NCBI RefSeq assembly: GCF_003634095.1
Contig: NZ_RBIR01000006.1
Span: 151,960 to 215,959, forward strand
Reading direction: 5' to 3'
Length of the DNA stretch: 64,000 nt
From: Arthrobacter oryzae
GTDB taxonomy: Bacteria; Actinomycetota; Actinomycetes; Actinomycetales; Micrococcaceae
Shown piece by piece: positions 49,141 through 58,705 of the stretch; position 1 is the first letter of the stretch, and each line of letters starts with the position of its first letter. The notes below the pieces were generated by a model, which had not been told where the DNA came from, ran no database searches, and was given only the letters and a program-made list of their open reading frames with translations. The position numbers and the translations under genes were made by a program.

Positions 49141-50202
49141 ATGCCCGAGACCGAACCGCGCACTCCGGATCCGCAGGGCCAGAACCTGCCCCGGGTAACC
49201 TCCGCGGCGATTCCCGACGAGCCTCAGGCCGAGCCTTCCACCGCGCGGCTGCCGCAGGCCCGGGTGGAGGACGGCCGGGCCTCCGGCGCGGGGGTCGGCA
49301 CGGCTGGTGCGGGCGCCGGCGCGGCGGGTTCCGGTGCGGAGCCCGGTGCGGGCACGGGCACCGGCACCGCTCGTGCGCGCGCTGCGGCGGCGGCGCCGTC
49401 GGCGGCTTCGGGGGACGAGGGCGCCGGAGCACTCCGCGCCGATCGGGCCGGCGGGGAACGTCATGCCGGACCCGCCCACGCCGGCCGCTCCCCACGGCGT
49501 GCCCGCAAGGCCAAGGCGCGGGAAGGGCACAGCCCGTTCTTCCTGTGGCTGAAGGAAGTGGCCACGGTGGTGGTCGTGGCCGTGGTGCTCTCCTTCCTGA
49601 TCAAGACCTTCCTGTTCCGGGCCTTCTATATCCCGTCCGAATCCATGGTCAATACCCTCGATGTGAACGACCGCATCTTCGTCAACCTCCTCGTGCCGAA
49701 GCCCATGGCACTGGAACGCGGGGACGTCGTGGTGTTCAAGGACAGCCAGGGCTGGCTCACCCCGGCGGCGGAGAAAAAGAAGGGGCCGTTCACGTGGGTG
49801 CAGGACGGGCTGACGTTCGTCGGTCTGCTGCCGGACAACTCGGAACAGCACCTGGTCAAGCGCGTCATCGGGCTGCCCGGAGACCACGTGGTCTGCTGCG
49901 ACGCGGGCGGTCAACTGACCGTCAACGGCGCCCCGCTGAACGAGAAGTACATCAACCCCGCCGAGATTCCCCAGGTCCACGACTTCGACGTCGTCGTGCC
50001 GGCGGGCAAGGTCTGGGTCATGGGCGACAACCGCAACCACTCCGCGGACTCACGCGCCCACATGGACACCAACGGCGGCTTCGTCAACGAGTCCGATATC
50101 GAAGGCCGGGCCGCGGTCATCGCGTGGCCGCTGAACAGGATTTCGGCACTGGATAACTATCCGGACGTCTTCCGCGCGGTCCCCGCCCCGGCCGGAAAGT
50201 AA
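49141..50202 (+). CDS. lepB: Signal peptidase I (second copy) with long N-terminal extension
   Basis: The 353-residue protein has a cytoplasmic extension of about 130 residues, rich in Gly, Ala, Thr and Glu with GAGAG-type runs. A membrane helix ([20 protein letters not shown]) and the peptidase domain follow. The catalytic Ser is in [11 protein letters not shown] and the Lys in [24 protein letters not shown] closes the active site. ATG 49141 follows the first lepB stop immediately, so the two are coupled and probably arose by duplication. The extension is unusual for LepB and may be disordered. Confidence 0.95.
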   Translation: MPETEPRTPDPQGQNLPRVTSAAIPDEPQAEPSTARLPQARVEDGRASGAGVGTAGAGAGAAGSGAEPGAGTGTGTARARAAAAAPSAASGDEGAGALRADRAGGERHAGPAHAGRSPRRARKAKAREGHSPFFLWLKEVATVVVVAVVLSFLIKTFLFRAFYIPSESMVNTLDVNDRIFVNLLVPKPMALERGDVVVFKDSQGWLTPAAEKKKGPFTWVQDGLTFVGLLPDNSEQHLVKRVIGLPGDHVVCCDAGGQLTVNGAPLNEKYINPAEIPQVHDFDVVVPAGKVWVMGDNRNHSADSRAHMDTNGGFVNESDIEGRAAVIAWPLNRISALDNYPDVFRAVPAPAGK

Positions 50203-50212
50203 GCGCACCGCC

Positions 50213-50878
50213 ATGTCCGAAGCCCCCACCCTGGACTACGAACGCCGCTTCCGCGGCTCCGGTGCGCGGCTGCTCGCGGGCATCGACGAGGTCGGCCGCG
50301 GTGCCCTGGCCGGCCCCGTCAGCGTGGGAATCGCCGTCGTGGACCTGCAGCGGCAAAAGCTCCTGTCCGACGTCCGGGACAGCAAGCTGCTCAAGGTCGC
50401 GGACCGGGAGCGGTTGGTGCCGCTGGTGCGGGACTGGGCCGTCGCCTCCGCCGTGGGTCACGCGTCCGCGAACGAGATCGATGAACTCGGAATCATCGGC
50501 GCCCTGCGGCTTGCCGGTAACCGCGCCTGGTTCGCGGTCCTCGCCGCCGGCGTCACGCCCGAGGTGGTCCTGCTGGACGGCAGCCACAACTGGCTCTCGC
50601 CGGATCTGCAGCCCTCCCTGTTTGACGACGGTCCCGCCGCACCCGGCTGCGACGCCCCGGTGCACACGCTGGTGAAAGCGGACATGCAGTGCCTCAGCGT
50701 CGCCGCCGCCAGCATCATCGCCAAGGTGGAACGCGACACCATGATGAGCGGGCTGCACACTGAGTACCCGGCCTACGGCTGGGACGAGAACAAGGGCTAC
50801 GGCACCGCGGCACACAAGGAAGCGCTCCGGGTTGCCGGTCCCACGCCGTACCACCGGGTCAGCTGGCAGCTGCTCTAG
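50213..50878 (+). CDS. rnhB: Ribonuclease HII
   Basis: The 221-residue protein is RNase HII, which removes ribonucleotides from DNA. The active-site motif is [15 protein letters not shown] with the first Asp and Glu, a further acidic residue is in [10 protein letters not shown], and [22 protein letters not shown] holds the last Asp. Length is typical. It starts 10 nt after the second lepB and is likely cotranscribed, the common actinobacterial order. Confidence 0.96.
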   Translation: MSEAPTLDYERRFRGSGARLLAGIDEVGRGALAGPVSVGIAVVDLQRQKLLSDVRDSKLLKVADRERLVPLVRDWAVASAVGHASANEIDELGIIGALRLAGNRAWFAVLAAGVTPEVVLLDGSHNWLSPDLQPSLFDDGPAAPGCDAPVHTLVKADMQCLSVAAASIIAKVERDTMMSGLHTEYPAYGWDENKGYGTAAHKEALRVAGPTPYHRVSWQLL

Positions 50879-51013
50879 CCAGCAGGTGAACCCTCGCTTG
50901 CAGGTGATGGGCCCGGCAATCCCGGCCGCCGGGCCTGCACGGGCGGCTCCCGGGGCGCGCGGAGCCGGCGGGCTGTGGCGCACGGCCCGCGCCCGATGGT
51001 GCAAGATGGAACC

Positions 51014-51340
51014 ATGAGTGCCGAGGACCTTGAAAACTATGAAACCGACATGGAGCTACAGCTCTACCGCGAATACCGCGACGTCGTCGGGCTGTTCAGC
51101 TATGTGGTCGAGACCGAACGGCGTTTCTACCTTGCCAACCACGTTGACCTCCAGGCCCGCAGCGCCGACGGCGAGGTCTACTTCGACCTGACGCTGCAGG
51201 ACGCCTGGGTGTGGGACGTCTACCGCTCCGCCCGGTTCGTCAAGAGCGTCCGCGTCATCACGTTCAAGGACGTCAACGTCGAGGAACTGCCGCGCAGCGA
51301 GGAACTCGCCCTGCCCAAGGTTGAGGACCTGGGCACCTGA
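51014..51340 (+). CDS. DUF2469 family protein
   Basis: The 108-residue protein is the actinobacterial DUF2469 protein usually found between rnhB and yraN. It begins MSAEDLENYETDMELQLYREYRDVV and contains LQDAWVWDVYRSARFVKSVRVITFKDVNVEEL. Its function is unknown. The acidic, soluble sequence has no membrane helix. ATG 51014 is the family start and has CAAGAT six nt upstream, so it may be leaderless. Confidence 0.92.
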   Translation: MSAEDLENYETDMELQLYREYRDVVGLFSYVVETERRFYLANHVDLQARSADGEVYFDLTLQDAWVWDVYRSARFVKSVRVITFKDVNVEELPRSEELALPKVEDLGT

Positions 51341-51383
51341 CCCTAATTGCCTGGCCCTCGCCGGGCGATTGGCAGATGTTCAC

Positions 51384-51806
51384 TCATGGGTAATCGCCTC
51401 TGTTGAGAAATTCGTTTACCTGCAGTGCAACCTCGTCGGTGATTCCCGTTTGCCAGTTGGTTGTGAACAAGGGCTGATCGGCATAGAAGTCAGTGTCATC
51501 GTCGACAATGGCGTACCGCGTAACTTCCGGATGCTGGTCCAGCCACATCTTCACCTCCTCGCCACGAAAACCTGTGTCCGCTGTCGGTGTGACGTCAAAA
51601 GTCTTGCAGACGTGTCGGTCGACTTCCTCACGGCCGTCTTGGAAGTACCGCCATGTGGACGTAAGAACAACGACTGCGTCAGTTTCAAGGATGATCCTGC
51701 GGACCCTGGATGCCAGGACAGGATCGATGCCCATGAAGCCGTGATAGCGCTGTCTCGTACCTACGCGGTTGACGACTCCATCAATATCGAGGAAAAGTAC
51801 TTTCAT
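51384..51806 (-). CDS. HAD-fold protein (Swiss-army-knife RNA-repair-type HAD domain)
   Basis: The 140-residue protein is a minimal HAD hydrolase with the nucleophile motif FLDIDGVVN at the N-terminus, VVLTSTWR as motif II, and IVDDDTDF as motif IV. It resembles the HAD domain found in Swiss-army-knife RNA-repair proteins, but here it stands alone. A phosphatase role on nucleotides or RNA ends is only inferred. It lies on the opposite strand between DUF2469 and yraN, which are usually neighbours. Its base composition is clearly lower in GC than both sides, pointing to insertion by transfer. Confidence 0.8.
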   Translation of the reverse strand: MKVLFLDIDGVVNRVGTRQRYHGFMGIDPVLASRVRRIILETDAVVVLTSTWRYFQDGREEVDRHVCKTFDVTPTADTGFRGEEVKMWLDQHPEVTRYAIVDDDTDFYADQPLFTTNWQTGITDEVALQVNEFLNRGDYP

Positions 51807-51947
51807 TCCTCTTCCTCCTGCAGTTCGTCTGGTCCTGCCTTGATTATGCGATCAGGAGCGCTGGCCCCGCTGCGGTTTCCCTTGCCGTTATCCACATAGC
51901 CAAAGTGTGCCCTGTGTCCGTCCGTGCCGGCGCTGCACGCTGGAGTC

Positions 51948-52304
51948 ATGAGAGCCAAGGATCTGCTGGGTCGGCGCGGGGAGGAACTCGCCGCCGGGTA
52001 TCTTGAATCGCTCGGCATGCGCGTGGTGGACCGCAACTGGCGCTGCCCCGAGGGCGAGATCGACATTGTGGCGCTCGACGGCGACGTCCTGGTGATCGCC
52101 GAGGTGAAGACCCGGAGATCGCTGGCGTACGGGCATCCCTTTGAAGCCGTGGGCGTGGAGAAACTGGCCCGGCTCCATCGCCTCGGGGCGGCGTGGTGCC
52201 GGGACCATGAGCCGCGGATGCTCCGGCGCCGGGTGGATGTAATCGCCGTGCTGGACGACGGCGTCCGTGAGCCCGCCGTCGAGCACCTCCAGGGGGTGGG
52301 GTAG
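51948..52304 (+). CDS. YraN family protein (UPF0102)
   Basis: The 118-residue protein is a YraN-type nuclease-like fold. GRRGEELAAGYLESLGMRVVDRNWRC carries the N-terminal Glu, and EIDIVALDGDVLVIAEVKTRR contains the D-ExK-type acidic cluster of the restriction-endonuclease superfamily. Its cellular role is unsettled; it is usually linked to comM and dprA. ATG 51948 is used rather than 51924 because the family begins there. comM starts immediately after its stop. Confidence 0.93.
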   Translation: MRAKDLLGRRGEELAAGYLESLGMRVVDRNWRCPEGEIDIVALDGDVLVIAEVKTRRSLAYGHPFEAVGVEKLARLHRLGAAWCRDHEPRMLRRRVDVIAVLDDGVREPAVEHLQGVG

Positions 52305-53852
52305 ATGGCCCTGGGCCGGACCTACTCCGTGGCCCTGGTGGGTCTCAACGGCTACATCGTGGAGGTCGAGGCCGACATCGGCCAGACCCTGCCGGCCTTC
52401 GTGATCCTGGGGTTGCCGGATGCCGCGCTGAACGAGGCCAAGGAACGGATCCGCTCCGCGGCGCAGAACTCGGGGATCCCGCTGAGCCGACGCAAGATCA
52501 CGGCCAACCTCATCCCGGCGTCCCTGCCCAAGCGGGGCTCGGGCTTTGACCTCGCCATCGCCATGGCGGTCCTGCGGGCGGCCAATGACATCCGGTCCAC
52601 GGGCCGCACCGTCTTCATCGCCGAGCTCGGGCTGGACGGCCGGCTGCGGCCCGTGCGGGGAATCCTCCCGGCCGTGATGGCCGCGGTGCGGGCCGGCTAT
52701 CCTGAGGTCGTCGTGGCCCGGGCCAACATGGCCGAGGCCCAACTCGTCCCGGGCGCACGAGTCCGGGGCTACACCACGCTGGCCCGCCTCGCCTTCGACT
52801 GCGGCGCGGACCCGCAGGACCTGGCCCTCGACTTCGAACCCGAGGCCGACGACGCCGGCTGCCCGGAGACGGGCGCCGGCTCCGCGCTGGCGCCGGACAT
52901 GTGCGATGTCTCCGGCCAGGGCCCGGCGCGCCGGGCCTTGGAAGTGGCGGCCGCCGGTGCCCACCACCTCCTGCTCACGGGCCCGCCGGGCGCGGGGAAG
53001 ACCATGCTGGCCGAGCGGCTGCCAGGCCTCCTACCGGACCTGGGCGACACCGAGGCCATGGAGGTCACCGCTATCCACTCCCTGTGTGCGCTGCCCTCGG
53101 GCTCCGTGCAGCTGCTGCGCCGGCCGCCCTACGAGAACCCGCACCACACCGCGACGGCAGTGGCCATCATCGGCGGCGGGTCCGGACTTCCCCGGCCCGG
53201 GGCGGCGTCCCGGGCCCACCGCGGGGTGCTCTTCCTGGACGAGGCGCCGGAGTACGACCGCGGCGTCCTGGACGCGCTGCGGCAGCCGCTGGAGAGCGGC
53301 GAGCTGGTTATTCACCGCTCGGCCGGGTCCGCAGCCTACCCGGCCCGGTTCCAGCTGGTCCTCGCGGCGAATCCCTGTCCCTGCGGCAAGGCCACCGGGA
53401 AGGGCGTGGACTGCGTCTGCACCCCCACGATGCGCCGCCGGTACCAGTCCCGGATGTCCGGACCCCTGTTGGACAGGGTGGACATCCAGCTGGAGGTGGA
53501 GCGGGTCTCGCTCGCCGGCTTCGGCCAGCCGGCTGCGGAGGAGGCAACGGCCAGCATCGCTGAGCGGGTCCGTGCGGCCCGGAACCGCCAGCTGGACCGG
53601 CTGCTGGGGTTCGGGCTGGAAACGAACGCACAGGTGCCGGGGCGGCTGTTGCGCGGAGTCCTGCGGCTGGATGCCGCCACCACCCGCATCCTGGACTACG
53701 CCCTGGAACGCGGCGTCCTGACAGCCCGCGGCTACGACCGAGTGCTGCGCTTGTCGTGGACGCTGGCGGACCTGTCCGGGCGAGACGTGCCGGACGCGGA
53801 CGACGTCGGGCAGGCCCTCGGCCTCCGCCAGGCCGCCGCGGCGTCCCCGTGA
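52305..53852 (+). CDS. comM: YifB/ComM family Mg-chelatase-like AAA ATPase
   Basis: The 515-residue protein has an N-terminal Lon-protease-like S5 fold (TYSVALVGLNGYIVEVEADIGQTLP). The AAA+ domain has Walker A in LTGPPGAGKTMLAERLPGLLP and Walker B in GVLFLDEAPEYD, and a C-terminal Mg-chelatase-like part follows. A Cys-rich CPCGKATGKGVDCVCTP loop is typical. ComM promotes branch migration during natural transformation in Vibrio. It overlaps nothing and is followed by dprA, so a DNA-uptake or recombination role is plausible here. Confidence 0.94.
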   Translation: MALGRTYSVALVGLNGYIVEVEADIGQTLPAFVILGLPDAALNEAKERIRSAAQNSGIPLSRRKITANLIPASLPKRGSGFDLAIAMAVLRAANDIRSTGRTVFIAELGLDGRLRPVRGILPAVMAAVRAGYPEVVVARANMAEAQLVPGARVRGYTTLARLAFDCGADPQDLALDFEPEADDAGCPETGAGSALAPDMCDVSGQGPARRALEVAAAGAHHLLLTGPPGAGKTMLAERLPGLLPDLGDTEAMEVTAIHSLCALPSGSVQLLRRPPYENPHHTATAVAIIGGGSGLPRPGAASRAHRGVLFLDEAPEYDRGVLDALRQPLESGELVIHRSAGSAAYPARFQLVLAANPCPCGKATGKGVDCVCTPTMRRRYQSRMSGPLLDRVDIQLEVERVSLAGFGQPAAEEATASIAERVRAARNRQLDRLLGFGLETNAQVPGRLLRGVLRLDAATTRILDYALERGVLTARGYDRVLRLSWTLADLSGRDVPDADDVGQALGLRQAAAASP

Positions 53853-53908
53853 GCGTATCGATCCCGCCGGCACGTGCCAGCACCTCGAGCCCCACGAAAG
53901 GAACCACC

Positions 53909-55096
53909 ATGATCGATGACGAACGGACTGCCCGGGCGGCCCTGTCCCGGCTGTTCGAGCCGCAGGACGCGGCCGCCCTGGCCCTGGTGCAGGCCGTCGG
54001 AGCGCAGGATGCCCTGCGGGTTGCCTGCGGCCGGCTCAGGGCCGGCCCGGAGCTGGAGCAGGAGATCACCGGGATCCTGGCGGACAGCGGCTCCGGCGGC
54101 GCCTGGTCCGGGCTTGCCGAGGCGCTGAAGCGGTGGGCCCCGCGCATTCCAGATTTGGCCCCGGAACGGGATCTCGCCACCATCCAGCGACTCGGCGGAC
54201 GGATCATCATTCCCATGGATGAGTTGTGGCCGCGGCAGCTGGCGGACCTCGGCCTGCAGGAACCCCTTTGCCTGTGGTGGCGCGGCGTAGAGCAGGAGCT
54301 GCCCCGGGCGGACAGGGCGATCGCCTTGGTGGGTTCCCGGGACAGCACCAGCTACGGGGCGTCGGTGACGGGTGACCTCGCATACTCGCTGGCCCAGCGC
54401 GGCTTCACGATCGTCTCCGGCGGCGCCTACGGCATTGACGCCCACGCTCACAGAGCGGCCCTGGCCGGAAGTGCGGGCGGCGTGCCCACCATTGCCGTCA
54501 TGGCCGGGGGAGTGGACCGCTTCTACCCGGCCGGCAATGAGGACCTGCTGCGGGCGGTGGCGGACCACGGAGCCGTGCTGGCCGAGGTCCCGCCCGGGTC
54601 CGCGCCGACGCGATACCGGTTCCTGCAGCGGAACAGGCTTATCGCGGCACTGGCGTCGGTCACAGTGGTGGTCGAGGCCAGGTGGCGCTCCGGCGCCCTG
54701 AACACGGCCCACCATGCCGAAAGCCTGGGCCGGGCCGTGGGCGCCGTGCCAGGATCAATCCACAGCGCCAATTCCGCCGGCTGCCACCGGCTACTGCGTG
54801 AAGGCGGGGCCGTGTGCGTCACGGATGCGGGGGAGATCGCCGAGCTCGCCTCCCCGAGCGGAGAGTCGATGCCGGAGGACAGGGCCGGCAGGACGGAGGC
54901 GCACGACGGCCTCACCCTCGAGGACCTGATCCTGCTCGATGCCCTGCCGCTGCGGACCGGCAGCTCCGTCGAGAAACTGGCCTCGGTGGCCGGGCTGAGC
55001 CAGGATTCGGTCCGCGCGGGGCTCGGCCGGCTGGGGCTGCTGGGGCTGGCCGAAACCCGCGGCGGCGGCTGGAAACGCTCCGGGAAGTCGAACTGA
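53909..55096 (+). CDS. dprA: DNA processing protein DprA
   Basis: The 395-residue protein is DprA (Smf), which loads RecA onto incoming single-stranded DNA. The Rossmann-like core includes ALVGSRDSTSYG, then FTIVSGGAYGIDAHAHRAAL, then GGVDRFYPAGNEDLL and RYRFLQRNRLIAAL. A C-terminal winged-helix-like segment (LDALPLRTGSSVEKLASVAGL) follows. ATG 53909 has AAGGA six nt upstream. GTG 53849 overlapping the comM stop is possible but adds a Ser/Thr/Pro stretch. Confidence 0.94.
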   Translation: MIDDERTARAALSRLFEPQDAAALALVQAVGAQDALRVACGRLRAGPELEQEITGILADSGSGGAWSGLAEALKRWAPRIPDLAPERDLATIQRLGGRIIIPMDELWPRQLADLGLQEPLCLWWRGVEQELPRADRAIALVGSRDSTSYGASVTGDLAYSLAQRGFTIVSGGAYGIDAHAHRAALAGSAGGVPTIAVMAGGVDRFYPAGNEDLLRAVADHGAVLAEVPPGSAPTRYRFLQRNRLIAALASVTVVVEARWRSGALNTAHHAESLGRAVGAVPGSIHSANSAGCHRLLREGGAVCVTDAGEIAELASPSGESMPEDRAGRTEAHDGLTLEDLILLDALPLRTGSSVEKLASVAGLSQDSVRAGLGRLGLLGLAETRGGGWKRSGKSN

Positions 55097-55198
55097 CGTG
55101 ACCGCGGACCCCGGGACGGGGCGGCGCGGGCGAACGGTGAGTGGCGGCTCGCCCGGCCGGCTCCTTGAATGCCGCCGGAATACTGCCAGAGTAGGAGG

Positions 55199-56125
55199 GT
55201 GCCTACCCAGAATCTCCCCGCGTCGCTCGAGGACGCAGCCGCACGCTTCGGCCGTTATCTGGAGGCCGAGCGCGGGCGGTCCGCCCACACGGTCCGGGCC
55301 TATCTCTCCGACGTCGGCAGCCTCCTGGCGCACGCCGCCTCCGAGGGGGTTCAGGACCTTGCCGGGCTGGAGCTCGGAACCCTGCGGCGCTGGCTTGGCG
55401 CCCAAAGCGAGTCCGGGAAGTCCCGGGCCACCCTGGCACGCCGTGCCGCGACCGCCCGGGCCTTCACCGCCTGGGCCGTCCGCGAGGAACTGATCGCTGC
55501 CGATCCCGCCCTGCGGCTCAAGGCCCCGAAGCGGGAAAAGACGCTGCCCGGTGTCCTGCACCAGCAACAGGTCCGGCGGCTCGTGGCGGACGCGGAGACT
55601 GCCTCAGCCGAGGGGGAACCGTTGGCCCTGCGAAACCGGGCCATGGTGGAGCTGCTCTATGCCACCGGTGTCCGGGTTGGCGAGCTGGCGGGCATGGACG
55701 TGGACGACCTCGACCCGGACCGCAGGACCCTGCGCGTGCTCGGCAAGGGCAACAAGGAACGCACGGTGCCCTACGGACTGCCGGCGGCCCTGGCCGTCGA
55801 CGACTGGCTCCGCCGGGGCCGCCCGGCCCTCGCCACGGGGACCAGCGGCCCGGCTCTCTTCCTGGGGTCGCGCGGCGGGCGCGTGGACCAGCGCCAGGTC
55901 CGCAGCGTGGTCAAGGACATGCTGGAGCGGCTGGGGGACACCGCCGCCACCGGGCCGCACGCCCTGCGGCACTCGGCGGCGACGCATCTGCTCGACGGCG
56001 GGGCGGACCTGCGCGCCGTGCAGGAGATCCTGGGCCACAGCAGCCTCGCGACCACCCAGCTCTACACCCACGTGTCCGTGGAGCGGCTGCGGCAAAGCTA
56101 CCAGCAGGCGCACCCTCGGGCCTGA
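55199..56125 (+). CDS. xerC: Tyrosine recombinase XerC
   Basis: The 308-residue protein is a XerC/D-type tyrosine recombinase that resolves chromosome dimers at dif. The N-terminal SAM-like DNA-binding domain includes [17 protein letters not shown]. The catalytic domain has the first Arg in [13 protein letters not shown], Lys in [38 protein letters not shown] and the final Tyr. GTG 55199 is used; its upstream AGGAGG is too close to act as a Shine-Dalgarno. CAGAGT six nt further upstream suggests a leaderless message. ATG 55169 is the alternative. It follows dprA, as in many actinobacteria. Confidence 0.94.
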   Translation: MPTQNLPASLEDAAARFGRYLEAERGRSAHTVRAYLSDVGSLLAHAASEGVQDLAGLELGTLRRWLGAQSESGKSRATLARRAATARAFTAWAVREELIAADPALRLKAPKREKTLPGVLHQQQVRRLVADAETASAEGEPLALRNRAMVELLYATGVRVGELAGMDVDDLDPDRRTLRVLGKGNKERTVPYGLPAALAVDDWLRRGRPALATGTSGPALFLGSRGGRVDQRQVRSVVKDMLERLGDTAATGPHALRHSAATHLLDGGADLRAVQEILGHSSLATTQLYTHVSVERLRQSYQQAHPRA

Positions 56126-56414
56126 GGATCGGCCCGTCCGGCGCTTCCCGGAGGGTCCCGGGAAACCCGCGCGGCGCGCCGGGAAAGACGCGCCGAATCC
56201 TACTGGCGTAATTAGGAGGCGTAGGGCAGAATAAAACTCACGCCCGGGAAGTTTCAAGTTGAGCTTGAAGCTGGAATGCTTCACGTCCAGCTTGGAAACC
56301 GGTTGTAAATTAGGAGATTGGCAGGACCGCCGGCACAATTTCGGATCCGCGCAACAGACAGACATCCAGGCACAGGTCGTTGGGGAAGACGTACCTACAG
56401 CTATGGAGGATGGA

Positions 56415-56918
56415 ATGTCTGTTGCACTGACCCGCGGTGTGTTGTTTGTTCACTCTGCCCCGACGGCCTTGTGCCCCCACGTCGAGTGGGCCATAGGGTC
56501 TGTCGTGGACAAGCGGACAGACTTGGAGTGGACTGCTCAGCCTGCCGCGCCCGGAATGTTCCGGGCCGAGCTGTCGTGGACCGGAACCCCGGGCACGGGG
56601 GCTCAATTGGCGTCCGCCCTGCGCGGCTGGGCGCACCTGCGCTATGAGGTGACCGAGGAGCCGAGCCAGGGGGTCGACGGCGGACGCTGGTCGCACACCC
56701 CGGAGCTTGGAATCTTCCACGCCACCACCGACGTCCACGGCAACATCATGGTCTCCGAGGACCGCATCCGTTACGCCTACGAGTCCGGCGCGGGCGACCC
56801 CTCGGCGGTCTATCACGAGCTCTCCCTTGCCTTGGGTGAGGCCTGGGATGAGGAACTCGAACCGTTCCGGCACGCCGCCGAGGGCGCCCCCGTGCGCTGG
56901 CTGCACCAGGTCGGCTAG
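56415..56918 (+). CDS. DUF3145 family protein
   Basis: The 167-residue protein is the actinobacterial DUF3145 protein. It starts MSVALTRGVLFVHSAPTALCPHVEWA. It contains LRGWAHLRYEVTEEP, then GIFHATTDVHGNIMVSEDRIRYAYE, and ends near PVRWLHQVG. Function is unknown, and the family is widespread and conserved in actinobacteria. ATG 56415 has GGAGG five nt upstream, better than ATG 56403. The leader (56126-56414) holds several inverted repeats. It is convergent with the fab operon, from which a strong terminator separates it. Confidence 0.9.
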   Translation: MSVALTRGVLFVHSAPTALCPHVEWAIGSVVDKRTDLEWTAQPAAPGMFRAELSWTGTPGTGAQLASALRGWAHLRYEVTEEPSQGVDGGRWSHTPELGIFHATTDVHGNIMVSEDRIRYAYESGAGDPSAVYHELSLALGEAWDEELEPFRHAAEGAPVRWLHQVG

Positions 56919-56979
56919 GACCCGGCCGGGTCAACCCCGCCCCAGCAGGTCAAGCAGCAATTCCATAGCTACGCACGAA

Positions 56980-57031
56980 AAAGAGCGATGGCGGCATGTG
57001 TTCCAGGGAACACATGCCGCCATCGCTCTTT
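56980..57031. terminator. Very strong bidirectional terminator between DUF3145 and fabF
   Basis: A perfect 25-bp stem (arms 56980-57004 and 57007-57031) has AAAGAG and CTCTTT ends, which suits termination in both directions of these convergent genes. Confidence 0.9.
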
Positions 57032-57049
57032 GGTGCGGGTGCGGTGCAA

Positions 57050-58285
57050 CTACACGCTGCGTACCGCGATCACGGCGTTGTGGCCGCCGAAGCCGAACGA
57101 GTTGCTCAGCGCGGCGATGCTGCCGGCGGGCAGGTCGCGGGCCGTCGTGACGACGTCCAGCGGGATTTCCGGATCCTGGTTCTCCAGGTTGATGGTCACC
57201 GGGGCCTTGCGGTCGTAGATGGCCATGACAGTCAGCACGGCTTCGACGGCACCGGAGGCGCCCAGCAGGTGCCCCATCTGGGACTTGGTGGCCGAGACCG
57301 CGACGCTGTCCACGTGCTTGCCCAGGGCGGCCTTGAGGGCCGCGTACTCGGGCTTGTCGCCGACCGGGGTGGAGGTGGCGTGCGCGTTGACGTGGACGAT
57401 GTCTTCGGGCTGGATGCGGCCGTCGAACATGGCAGCCTTCAGCGCGCGGGTGGCGCCGAGGCCTTCGGGGTCCGGGGCGGTGATGTGGTAGGCGTCGGCG
57501 GTGACCGAGGTGCCGGCGAGCTCGGCGTAGATCCGGGCGCCGCGGGCCAGGGCGTGCTCCTCGGCTTCGAGGACAAGGGCGCCGGCGCCTTCGCCCATGA
57601 CGAAGCCGTCGCGGTCACGATCGTAGGGGCGTGAGGCGTGCTCGGGATCGTCGTTGCGGCGCGAGAGCGCCTGCATGGAGGCGAAGGCGGCGATCGGCAT
57701 CGGGTGGATGGCGGCTTCGGCGCCGCCGCAGACCACGACGTCGGCCTTGCCGGCACGGATCAGGTCCAGGCCCACGTGAACGGCCTCGGTGCCGGACGCG
57801 CAGGCGGAAACGGGGGTGTGGGCGCCGGCGCGGGCGCCCAGGTCAAGGCTTACCGCCGCAGCCGGGCCGTTGGGCATCAGCATGGGAACGGTCATCGGCA
57901 GAACGCGGCGGGGGCCCTTTTCGCGCAGGGTGTCCCACGCGTCCAGGAGCGTCCAGACGCCGCCGATCCCGGTGGCGAAGGCCACGGCAAGACGGTCGTG
58001 GTCGATCTCGGTGATGCCGGAGTCGGCCCACGCTTCGCGGGCGGCGACCACGGCGAACTGGGTGGACGGGTCCATGCGCTTGGCCTCGACCCGGCTGAGG
58101 ACCTCGAGGGCCGGGGTCATGGCGCGTGCGGCGAAGTGGACAGGCAGTTCGTACTTGGCCACCCAGTCGTCCTCAAGCGTGTGCGCGCCGGAGACGCCCT
58201 TGAGCGCGTTCTTCCACATCGTGGGGACATCGCCGCCGATGGGTGTGGTGGCACCCAGACCGGTAATGACTACTTTGCGTGCCAT
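57050..58285 (-). CDS. fabF: Beta-ketoacyl-ACP synthase II
   Basis: The 411-residue protein is the condensing enzyme FabF, which elongates acyl-ACP with malonyl-ACP. The catalytic Cys162 lies in SACASGTEAVHVG. The two His residues are in VNAHATSTPVGD and QMGHLLGASGAVE. The Phe/Gly-rich C-terminus FGFGGHNA is typical. It is the last gene of the fab unit, 174 bp after acpP, with a hairpin between them that may lower its expression relative to acpP. Confidence 0.97.
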   Translation of the reverse strand: MARKVVITGLGATTPIGGDVPTMWKNALKGVSGAHTLEDDWVAKYELPVHFAARAMTPALEVLSRVEAKRMDPSTQFAVVAAREAWADSGITEIDHDRLAVAFATGIGGVWTLLDAWDTLREKGPRRVLPMTVPMLMPNGPAAAVSLDLGARAGAHTPVSACASGTEAVHVGLDLIRAGKADVVVCGGAEAAIHPMPIAAFASMQALSRRNDDPEHASRPYDRDRDGFVMGEGAGALVLEAEEHALARGARIYAELAGTSVTADAYHITAPDPEGLGATRALKAAMFDGRIQPEDIVHVNAHATSTPVGDKPEYAALKAALGKHVDSVAVSATKSQMGHLLGASGAVEAVLTVMAIYDRKAPVTINLENQDPEIPLDVVTTARDLPAGSIAALSNSFGFGGHNAVIAVRSV

Positions 58286-58392
58286 GGGATCACTCTCTGT
58301 CGGTGCGCCTGCCGTGTCCGGAACCGCGAACGGGATGACCGGGGCCTGCGTTGGGGAAAACTCGGGGGTGGTGCGCTAATGGTGCTGGTGCT

Positions 58393-58425
58393 CCGGTCCG
58401 GGCGCTTTTGCAGCGCCCGGACCGG
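58393..58425. terminator. Hairpin between acpP and fabF
   Basis: Arms 58393-58406 and 58412-58425 make a 14-bp GC-rich stem with a 5-nt loop, not followed by a T-run on the minus strand. It could be an attenuator or an RNA-processing or stabilising element. Confidence 0.5.
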
Positions 58426-58459
58426 CCAGCGGGTCCGCCGGTGCCGGCGGAAATCAGAC

Positions 58460-58705
58460 CTAGGCCTGGGCGTTGGCGATGAAGCCCACGGCGTCGCCGA
58501 CGGTCTTGAGGTTCTTGACCTCTTCGTCCGGGATGCGGACGCCGAACTTCTCTTCGGCGTTGACCACGATGGTCATCATGGAGATGGAGTCGATGTCCAG
58601 GTCTTCGGTGAAGGACTTGTCCAGTTCGACTGCCTCCGGGGCCAGGCCGGTTTCCTCGTTGACGATTTCAGCCAGGCCGGCCAGGATTTCTTCGTTGCTA
58701 GCCAT
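58460..58705 (-). CDS. acpP: Acyl carrier protein
   Basis: The 81-residue acidic protein is ACP. The phosphopantetheine site Ser40 lies in DLDIDSISMMTIVV, close to the DSL motif with Ile instead of Leu. ATG 58705 has AGGAG six nt upstream, a strong site that fits high expression. It lies 193 bp after fabH in the fab operon; that gap may contain processing or promoter signals. CoaD, 40 kb away, makes its prosthetic group precursor. Confidence 0.97.
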   Translation of the reverse strand: MASNEEILAGLAEIVNEETGLAPEAVELDKSFTEDLDIDSISMMTIVVNAEEKFGVRIPDEEVKNLKTVGDAVGFIANAQA

